From Nocardia mangyaensis (lineage in GTDB: Bacteria; Actinomycetota; Actinomycetes; Mycobacteriales; Mycobacteriaceae): a stretch of DNA of 64,000 nt. Below the pieces are notes generated by a model that ran no database searches, was not told the DNA's origin, and saw only the letters and a list, made by a program, of their open reading frames with translations. This document shows positions 58,974 to 64,000 of the stretch, one piece after another. The translations under genes and the position numbers were made by a program. The stretch spans positions 3,410,001-3,474,000 of the forward strand of contig NZ_CP018082.1 of NCBI RefSeq assembly GCF_001886715.1. Direction: 5' to 3'. Each line of letters begins with the position of its first letter. Within the stretch, counting starts at the first letter, position 1.

Positions 58974-59609
58974 GTGGCAACCGAATCGGGAACGCCGGGC
59001 ACGCACGACACCGAAACCGGTGGCGTGTTCAGCGACCGCATCCTGACCGTGCCCAATGTGCTCAGCATGCTCCGCCTGATCGGAATACCGGTGTTCCTCT
59101 GGCTGCTGCTGGTTCGCCATGCCGACGGTTGGGCATTCACCCTGCTGATCGCCAGCGGTATCACCGATTTCCTCGATGGCAAACTCGCCAGGATGCTCGA
59201 CCAGGCCTCGCGCCTCGGCGCGCTGCTCGACCCGCTCGTGGACCGGCTGTATCTGGTGACGACCCTGGTGGCGTTCGTCGCGCGCGGGCTGATCCCGTGG
59301 TGGATCGCGGTGATCCTGATCGGTCGTGACCTGGTGTTGACCGCGACGCTGTCGGTGTACAAACGCCGTGATCTGCCCGCACCGACCGTGATCTACCTGG
59401 GCAAAGCCGCCACATTCGCGCTGATGTCCGCCCTGCCGTGGATACTCACCGGGGAAATGGACTGGGCGGGGGCCGGATTGGGCTGGGCGTTCGGCTGGGC
59501 CCTGCTGATCTGGGGCACCGCACTGTACGTGTGGACCGGGCTGCTCTACGCGGGGCTGGCGGTCGCCGTGGCCCGATCGATACCGCCTGTGCCGCACCGC
59601 GGGAGCTAG
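58974..59609 (+). CDS. CDP-alcohol phosphatidyltransferase, PgsA2-like
   Basis: 211 residues. The CDP-alcohol motif D-G-x2-A-R-x8-G-x3-D-x3-D is present as DGKLARMLDQASRLGALLDPLVD near 62-84 (in parts DGKLAR and GALLDPLVD). About six membrane helices. By position next to gcvH/garA it is the orthologue of Rv1822 (PgsA2), whose exact lipid product is uncertain. GTG 58974 is used; ATG 58938 is an alternative. The DUF881-sbp-DUF881 genes that separate pgsA2 and gcvH in M. tuberculosis are absent. Confidence 0.87.
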   Translation: MATESGTPGTHDTETGGVFSDRILTVPNVLSMLRLIGIPVFLWLLLVRHADGWAFTLLIASGITDFLDGKLARMLDQASRLGALLDPLVDRLYLVTTLVAFVARGLIPWWIAVILIGRDLVLTATLSVYKRRDLPAPTVIYLGKAATFALMSALPWILTGEMDWAGAGLGWAFGWALLIWGTALYVWTGLLYAGLAVAVARSIPPVPHRGS

Positions 59610-59651
59610 TCGATACTGTTGCGTGCAACGTTGACGACGAAAGGACGTCCT

Positions 59652-60050
59652 GTGACCCGGACCCCCGAGGATCTGCACTACACCGAGGAGCACGAATGGG
59701 TACGGCGGACCGGACCGACGGCGGTCCGCGTCGGTATCACCGACTACGCCCAGTCACAGCTCGGTGACGTGGTGTTCGTGCAGCTGCCCGAGGTCGACAA
59801 GGACGTGACCGCCGGCGAGAGCATCGCCGAGGTCGAGTCGACCAAGAGCGTGTCCGACATCTACGCTCCGCTGAACGGGAAAGTCGTTGCGGTGAACGAG
59901 GATCTGGTGCAGTCGCCGGAGACGCTCAACACCGATCCCTACGACGAGGGATGGCTGTTCGAGCTGGCCTTCGACGACGGGGCAGCGCTCGATTCCGCCC
60001 TTGGTGAACTGCTGGATGCGGCGGGTTATCAAGGAGTTATCGGGGGCTGA
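59652..60050 (+). CDS. gcvH: Glycine cleavage system H protein
   Basis: 132 residues. The lipoyl-lysine lies in AEVESTKSVSDIYAP near 60-70. DLHYTEEHEWVR opens the domain and NTDPYDEGWLFEL closes it. It shuttles the aminomethyl group between P, T and L proteins. AAGGA lies six bases before GTG 59652. The stop sits in GGCTG-AGT-CAGCC, a small hairpin that may attenuate read-through into garA. Confidence 0.97.
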   Translation: MTRTPEDLHYTEEHEWVRRTGPTAVRVGITDYAQSQLGDVVFVQLPEVDKDVTAGESIAEVESTKSVSDIYAPLNGKVVAVNEDLVQSPETLNTDPYDEGWLFELAFDDGAALDSALGELLDAAGYQGVIGG

Positions 60051-60200
60051 GTCAGCCTTCACAGTTCTCCCTGCACGGGTGCGCCCCGGCAGGGTACGGT
60101 CAAAGCCAAGCGGATACGTCGGGGAAATCGACGCCGGGATCTTTTTCCTGGCGATGTGATCGCGCCGGTCGTGTCGCCGAATACAGCACCTGTTTGCATG

Positions 60201-60206
60201 GATAAT
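60201..60206 (+). promoter_or_regulatory. -10 element of garA
   Basis: GATAAT, 24 bp upstream of the garA start, is the best -10 in the 179-bp gcvH-garA gap. No good -35 is visible, which is common for the actinobacterial primary sigma factor. A purine-rich Shine-Dalgarno, GAGGAGGAGAG, follows at 60214-60224. Confidence 0.45.
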
Positions 60207-60229
60207 CAGGTTCGAGGAGGAGAGAAACG

Positions 60230-60715
60230 GTGAGCGAGAACAGGGACCCGGGTTACGGGGAGACCGCGGCCGAGACGACATCGGTCTTCCGCGCGGACTT
60301 CCTCAACGAGGTCGACGCGTCGCGCTCCGGAGAGCCGGCCGGCGAACAGCCGGTGCAGGGCGTCGAGGGCCTGCCGGTCGGCGCGGCCCTCCTGGTGGTC
60401 AAGCGTGGCCCGAACGCGGGCTCGCGTTTTCTGCTGGATCAGCCGACCACATCAGCCGGCCGCCATCCCGACAGTGACATCTTTCTCGACGATGTCACCG
60501 TCAGCCGTCGGCACGCGGAGTTCCGTCAGGACGACGACTCGTTCCAGGTCGTCGATGTGGGCAGCCTCAACGGCACCTACGTCAACCGGGAGCCGGTGGA
60601 CTCCTCGGAGCTGCAGAACGGCGACGAGGTCCAGATCGGCAAGTTCCGGCTGGTCTTCCTGACCGGGCCGCGCGCCCAGGCGAACGAATCGGCGTCGGGC
60701 GCGGGGTCGCGATGA
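60230..60715 (+). CDS. garA: FHA-domain metabolic regulator GarA
   Basis: 161 residues. The N-terminal ETTSVFRADFL holds the threonine pair phosphorylated by PknB/PknG in mycobacteria. The FHA domain (about 55-145) has GRHPDSDIFLDD, VSRRHAEF and GSLNGTYVNREPV. Unphosphorylated GarA inhibits 2-oxoglutarate dehydrogenase and glutamate dehydrogenase; phosphorylation makes it bind its own FHA and releases them. Starts with GTG 60230. The gene is next to glycine metabolism genes as in mycobacteria. Confidence 0.96.
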   Translation: MSENRDPGYGETAAETTSVFRADFLNEVDASRSGEPAGEQPVQGVEGLPVGAALLVVKRGPNAGSRFLLDQPTTSAGRHPDSDIFLDDVTVSRRHAEFRQDDDSFQVVDVGSLNGTYVNREPVDSSELQNGDEVQIGKFRLVFLTGPRAQANESASGAGSR

Positions 60716-60752
60716 CCCCTACGGTGCTGGTGCCCGCGAAGGGCACAGTGCT

Positions 60753-61568
60753 GTGACGGGAGCGGCGCAGTGGGCGCGCGGAGGGATGTCGATCGGCTCC
60801 GTTCTCGACCTGCTGCGACCTGATTTTCCTGATATCACCATCTCCAAGATCCGGTTCCTCGAATCCGAGGGCCTGATCCGGCCGGAACGAACGCCGTCGG
60901 GATACCGACGGTTTTCTGTTGCCGACTACGAGCGGCTGCGCTTCGTGCTGACCGCGCAACGCGATCAGTATCTGCCGCTGAAGGTGATCAAGGAGCAGTT
61001 GGAGGCGATCGACAGCGGTGCGGCGACGCTGGGCGTGCGTGAAGCGCGCGCCCGCGCCCACCACCGGGGTGCCGCGGAGTCCGGACAGCGGTCCGGCTCC
61101 GCGGGCGCCGGGACCGAGGACGCGGCTCCGGCCGCGCCCCGCAGGCTCGGTGTCGTGCCGGGCGAAATCACCCCCGAGGAACTGCGCGTCGAAGTCGGCG
61201 TGCGGCTCACCAGGGCTGATGTGCTCACCAGGGCCGAGATCGACGACCGTTTCCTCGACGATCTGCTGCGCGCGGGACTCATCGTCCCCGGAGCGGGCGG
61301 CTTCTTCGAGCCCGATGCGGTCACGCTGGCACGCGCGGCCGCAGCGATGGCCGAGTTCGGGCTGGAGGCCCGGCACCTGCGCGCGTTCAAATTGGCCGCC
61401 GACCGAGAGGCGGCACTGGTTGCCCAGATCGCCGCGCCAATCGCCAAGAGTCGCGACGCCGACGCACGTGCCAGGGCCGAGGAGACCGTCCGCGAACTCG
61501 CGGCACTGTCACTGAACCTGCACGCGGCACTGGTGAAAGCCGCGGTGCGCACCGCACTCGGTGGCTGA
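60753..61568 (+). CDS. ftsR: MerR-type regulator FtsR (Rv1828-like)
   Basis: 271 residues. N-terminal MerR winged helix (about 12-80) with SIGSVLDLLRPDFPDITISKIRFLESEGLI (in parts IGSVLDLLRPDFPDI and KIRFLESEGLI) and PSGYRRF. A Gly/Ala-rich linker (110-130) is followed by a second conserved domain. Its Corynebacterium orthologue FtsR regulates ftsZ and cell division. GTG 60753; 37 bases after garA, likely same transcript. Confidence 0.9.
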   Translation: MTGAAQWARGGMSIGSVLDLLRPDFPDITISKIRFLESEGLIRPERTPSGYRRFSVADYERLRFVLTAQRDQYLPLKVIKEQLEAIDSGAATLGVREARARAHHRGAAESGQRSGSAGAGTEDAAPAAPRRLGVVPGEITPEELRVEVGVRLTRADVLTRAEIDDRFLDDLLRAGLIVPGAGGFFEPDAVTLARAAAAMAEFGLEARHLRAFKLAADREAALVAQIAAPIAKSRDADARARAEETVRELAALSLNLHAALVKAAVRTALGG

Positions 61569-61653
61569 CACACCCGACCCGGTGATCCGGTATAACCCCG
61601 GCAACGCACCGATTTCGGCGGAAACGTCCTCGTTGCCCGGCCGGGAATTCGCC

Positions 61654-61659
61654 TAGACT
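61654..61659 (+). promoter_or_regulatory. Putative -10 upstream of the BFN gene
   Basis: TAGACT fits the TANNNT consensus; TTGCCC at 61633-61638 is a possible -35 at short (15-bp) spacing. The same ten bases CTAGACTCGT recur before the glycine riboswitch at 63073. Confidence 0.4.
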
Positions 61660-61725
61660 CGTGGTACGTCGAGCTGGGCAGGGGTCGTGCCAGGCCGGCG
61701 GCGAGTATGGGAGGCAGGGCAACGC

Positions 61726-61809
61726 GTGAGTGAGCGTAGCGAGCGAACAGTGGACACAGTCGAGTCCTCGATCATGCCGGAGCCGAGCGCAAGCGAGGTG
61801 GAGGGATGA
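61726..61809 (+). CDS. 27-residue leader ORF coupled to the BFN gene
   Basis: GTG 61726 opens a 27-codon frame beginning VSERSERTVDTVESS and ending PSASEVEG, whose stop overlaps the next ATG in an ATGA. AGGCAGGG precedes it. The DNA contains GAGCGTAGCGAGCGAAC and CGAGCGCAAGCGAGG, which resemble short GC-rich repeat words common in Nocardia-like genomes. It may act as a leader peptide for translational coupling or be a repeat that happens to be open. Confidence 0.4.
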   Translation: MSERSERTVDTVESSIMPEPSASEVEG

Positions 61810-62279
61810 GCGAGATGCGCGTCATCGGCATTCGTGTCGAACAGCCACAGAACCAGCCCGTGCTGCTGCTGCGGGAGGCTGACGGTGAGCGGTACCTGCC
61901 GATCTGGATCGGGCAGGCCGAGGCCACCGCGATCGTGCTCGAGCAGGAGGGGGTCACCCCGATCCGTCCGCTCACTCACGATCTGATCAAGATTCTGATC
62001 ACCGAACTCGGGCACACCCTCAAGGAAGTGCGGATCGTGGATCTGCAGGAGGGCACCTTCTACGCCGACCTGGTCTTCGACGGCGATCTCCGAGTCTCCG
62101 CGCGGCCGTCGGATTCGGTGGCGATCGCGTTGCGCGTCGGATGCCCGATCTACGCGGAGGAGCCGGTCCTGGTCGAGGCGGGGCTGGTGATGCCCGACGA
62201 ACGCGAGGACGAGGTCGAGAAGTTCAAGGAGTTCCTGGAGTCGGTCTCGCCCGACGATTTCAAGGCCACCGACAGTTGA
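61806..62279 (+). CDS. Bifunctional nuclease family protein (BFN/DUF151, Rv1829-like)
   Basis: 157 residues. MRVIGIRVEQPQNQPVLLL, then LPIWIGQAEATAI, LTHDLIKILI, LQEGTFYADLVF and RPSDSVAIALRVGCPIYAEE form the conserved DUF151 core. Plant members show nuclease activity; the bacterial role is not known. The acidic C-terminus (EDEVEKFKEFLE) is usual in actinobacteria. It is conserved between the two MerR genes. Confidence 0.92.
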   Translation: MSEMRVIGIRVEQPQNQPVLLLREADGERYLPIWIGQAEATAIVLEQEGVTPIRPLTHDLIKILITELGHTLKEVRIVDLQEGTFYADLVFDGDLRVSARPSDSVAIALRVGCPIYAEEPVLVEAGLVMPDEREDEVEKFKEFLESVSPDDFKATDS

Positions 62280-62296
62280 TCGACCGGGCGATCTTC

Positions 62297-62317
62297 TATA
62301 CCTGAAGTAGAGGTCTA
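62297..62317. promoter_or_regulatory. MerR-type dyad upstream of the second MerR gene
   Basis: TATACCT (62297-62303) and AGGTCTA (62311-62317) are inverted at six of seven positions around GAAGTAG. ACCT-N7-AGGT is the shape of MerR-family operators, which sit in lengthened promoter spacers. FtsR or the Rv1830-like protein are both candidates to bind. Confidence 0.5.
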
Positions 62318-62448
62318 GGGAATCGCCGTCCGTGGTGCTTGGTGTGACGACTGTGCTCGTCGGACAATGGCAGGAGTAACCTCGAAGGTCGGGCAACATC
62401 CGTCGTGACTGTGGGGCCAGCGAACGTCGGCAGAGCAAGGAGCGGTCA

Positions 62449-63006
62449 GTGGAAGAGCAAACGCAGGATGTGGTTCAGCCTGGCTTGTTCCCGGACGACT
62501 CGGTGCCGGACGATCTGGTCGGTTACCGGGTGCCCAGTGCGTGTCAGGTCGCGGGAATCACCTACCGTCAACTCGACTACTGGGCCCGGACCGGGCTGGT
62601 CGTGCCGTCCATAAGAGGCGCGGCGGGGTCGGGGAGTCAGCGGCTGTACTCGTTCAAGGACATCCTTGTCCTCAAGATCGTGAAACGGCTGTTGGACGCG
62701 GGAATCTCTTTACAGAACATTCGGATCGCCGTCGATCACCTGCGCAGCCGCGGCGTGGCTGATCTGGCGGGGATCACGCTGTTCTCCGATGGAACCTCGG
62801 TGTACGAGTGCACCTCGCCCGAGGAGGTAGTCGATTTACTGCAGGGCGGGCAGGGCGTCTTCGGCATCGCGGTCAGCGGTGCCATGCGAGAACTGACCGG
62901 GGCGATCGCCGATTTCCCCGCCGAACGGGCCACCGCCATCACCGACCGCCCCGAGGACGAACTGTCCTATCGGCGCAAGGCGCGAGAGAACCGTAAGACC
63001 GGCTAG
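62449..63006 (+). CDS. MerR-family regulator (Rv1830-like)
   Basis: 185 residues from GTG 62449 with AAGGAG upstream. The MerR helix-turn-helix is at about 25-95: YRVPSACQVAGITYRQLDYWARTGLVVPS (in parts VPSACQVAGITYRQLDYW and ARTGLV) and SQRLYSFKDILVLKIVKRLLDAGISLQNI. A C-terminal ~90-residue region has VVDLLQGGQGVFGIAVSG. In mycobacteria the orthologue has been linked to cell-cycle and antibiotic tolerance. It ends in a good terminator. Confidence 0.9.
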   Translation: MEEQTQDVVQPGLFPDDSVPDDLVGYRVPSACQVAGITYRQLDYWARTGLVVPSIRGAAGSGSQRLYSFKDILVLKIVKRLLDAGISLQNIRIAVDHLRSRGVADLAGITLFSDGTSVYECTSPEEVVDLLQGGQGVFGIAVSGAMRELTGAIADFPAERATAITDRPEDELSYRRKARENRKTG

Positions 63007-63029
63007 TAACAAGAGTGATGAGCACTACA

Positions 63030-63065
63030 CCCCCGGCGTGCCCCTGGTGGCGCGGCCGGGGGTTT
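63030..63065 (+). terminator. Rho-independent-type terminator after the MerR gene
   Basis: CCCCCGGC (63030-63037) pairs with GCCGGGGG (63055-63062), followed by TTT. It separates the garA-MerR region from the glycine riboswitch transcript. Confidence 0.8.
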
Positions 63066-63073
63066 GCTCGTTC

Positions 63074-63079
63074 TAGACT
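63074..63079 (+). promoter_or_regulatory. -10 element for gcvP/riboswitch transcript
   Basis: TAGACT within CTAGACTCGT lies just after the terminator and just before the riboswitch, so transcription would begin about 63086-63090 with the aptamer at the 5' end. Confidence 0.55.
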
Positions 63080-63088
63080 CGTTGGTGC

Positions 63089-63300
63089 GTCGCCGTCGTG
63101 CGGGAGAGTCCTGGATTCGTGAGTCCGGGCGCCGAAGGAGCAGCACCTCCCCGTCAATCTCTCAGGCAACAGGGACCGCGCGATGATTCGACGCCTCTGG
63201 AAAGCGGTGGCACCCGGCTGCCCGCCCACGGGGAAAGGGGCACGGCCGCACCACCTGGCCGGGTCGCCGAATCTCTCAGGCGCACAGACAGAGGGGGAGG
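63089..63300 (+). ncRNA. Tandem glycine riboswitch
   Basis: Two glycine aptamers in tandem. The first (about 63096-63184) has GCGGGAGAGTCC, GGCGCCGAAGGAGCA and CAATCTCTCAGGCAACAGGGACCGC. The second (about 63190-63298) has CTCTGGAAAGC, an enlarged P3 stem, and GCCGAATCTCTCAGGCGCACAGACAGAGG (in parts GCCGAATCTCTCAGGC and ACAGACAGAGG). These cores match the glycine class. It controls gcvP, switching on glycine breakdown when glycine is high. Confidence 0.95.
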
Positions 63301-63348
63301 GCTGGTACCCGTCGACCACGAGGTCGACCCGCCCGACCTGGAGCTGCC

Positions 63349-64000
63349 GTGACCCGTTTGTTCGCCGACCGCCACATCGGACCCGATTCCGACGAACTCG
63401 CCCGGATCCTCGCGACCGTCGGTGTCGAGTCCATCGACGCGCTCGCGACCACGGCGTTGCCCGCCACGATCCTCGACGAGTCCGGCCTGGGCGCCTTGCC
63501 CGCCCCCGCCTCCGAGCACGAGGTGCTCGCCGAGCTGGCCGCGCTGGCGGGTGCCAATACCGTCGCCACCTCGATGATCGGCCTCGGCTACTACGACACG
63601 CTCACCCCGCCGGTGCTCGTGCGCAATCTGCTGGAGAATCCGGCCTGGTACACCGCCTACACCCCGTACCAGCCCGAGATCAGCCAGGGCCGCCTCGAGG
63701 CGCTGCTCAACTTCCAGACCATGGTCTCGGACCTGACCGGCATGGACGTCGCCAACGCGTCGATGCTCGACGAGGCCACCGCCGCGGCCGAGGCCATGAC
63801 GCTGCTGCGCCGCGCGGGCAAGTCGAAGTCGCCGCGGCTGCTCATCGATGCCGATCTGTTCCCGCAGACCAAGACCATCCTCGCCACCAGGGCTGAGCCG
63901 CTGGGCATCGAGATCGTCGAAGCCGAGCTGTCGACCGGGGTGCTGCCCGAGGGCGAGTTCTTCGGCGTACTGGTCCAGACGCCCGGCGCGTCAGGGCGCA
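63349..64000 (+). CDS. gcvP: Glycine dehydrogenase (decarboxylating), P protein, N-terminal part
   Basis: 217 codons of the ~950-residue P protein before the window ends. [60 protein letters not shown] (in parts [28 protein letters not shown] and LLNFQT) and [15 protein letters not shown] are hallmark GcvP sequences. The PLP lysine is further downstream. GGAG lies five bases before GTG 63349. It works with GcvH to decarboxylate glycine. Confidence 0.97.
   Translation, partial: MTRLFADRHIGPDSDELARILATVGVESIDALATTALPATILDESGLGALPAPASEHEVLAELAALAGANTVATSMIGLGYYDTLTPPVLVRNLLENPAWYTAYTPYQPEISQGRLEALLNFQTMVSDLTGMDVANASMLDEATAAAEAMTLLRRAGKSKSPRLLIDADLFPQTKTILATRAEPLGIEIVEAELSTGVLPEGEFFGVLVQTPGASGR

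Noticed and set aside
63098..63352. 84-codon open frame across the glycine riboswitch
   Set aside because: It runs through conserved aptamer cores and has no protein-like pattern; RNA function explains the sequence.

Overview
The window is high-GC actinobacterial DNA with tightly packed genes, frequent GTG starts and many ATGA/GTGA or TGATG stop-start overlaps. The right end (pgsA2-like, gcvH, garA, ftsR/MerR, bifunctional-nuclease family, second MerR, gcvP) matches the order known from Mycobacterium tuberculosis Rv1822-Rv1832. A cutinase-like protein, an AlkB operon and an AcrA1-type acyl reductase also fit a mycolic-acid actinomycete. Nocardia or a close relative is my best guess. No rRNA, tRNA, CRISPR array or insertion sequence was recognised.

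Layout. 1-13.5 kb holds mixed housekeeping and accessory genes: two MFS transporters, a NarL-type two-component pair, small membrane proteins, an orphan double ribbon-helix-helix protein, a serine hydrolase, a thioesterase, a HAD phosphatase, the remnant of a DinB/DUF664 gene, an HxlR regulator, a YeiH-type exporter, a YdcF protein and a LysR regulator. 13.5-24.1 kb is the most unusual part. A GntR regulator is followed by a nearly gapless operon: AprA-like flavoprotein, HEAT-repeat protein, AprB-like 2x[4Fe-4S] ferredoxin, NitT/TauT-type ABC transporter whose lipoprotein carries a C-terminal NosL-like domain, 7Fe ferredoxin, FprA-type ferredoxin-NADP reductase and an Mrp Fe-S carrier. An IclR regulator with a large promoter dyad follows. 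I read this as an import-plus-reduction system with its own electron supply and Fe-S maturation. Its substrate is unknown.

24.1-31.9 kb: KstD-like flavoprotein, cutinase-like protein, a TetR gene divergent from the alkane hydroxylase operon alkB-rubredoxin-rubredoxin-rubredoxin reductase, Nudix hydrolase and NmrA-like protein, closed by a 48-nt perfect-stem terminator. 31.9-53.7 kb is a polysaccharide locus in several transcription units. Minus-strand units encode an AcrA1-like two-domain reductase, GT4, GSA-type aminotransferase, tandem GNAT and Wzz-like protein. A plus-strand operon encodes GT2, Wzy-like polymerase, GT4, Wzx-like flippase, glycoside hydrolase lipoprotein and GT4. A sugar-nucleotide module encodes two C-methyltransferase homologues, an RfbF-like nucleotidyltransferase, a PIG-L deacetylase, an epimerase and an RmlC-like epimerase. 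The priming polyprenyl-phosphate sugar transferase sits behind a structured leader.

53.8-64 kb: acyl-CoA oxidase/dehydrogenase, PAP2 phosphatase, NERD protein, DUF2252 protein, then the conserved pgsA2-gcvH-garA-ftsR-BFN-MerR block and a tandem glycine riboswitch ahead of gcvP, which runs off the window.
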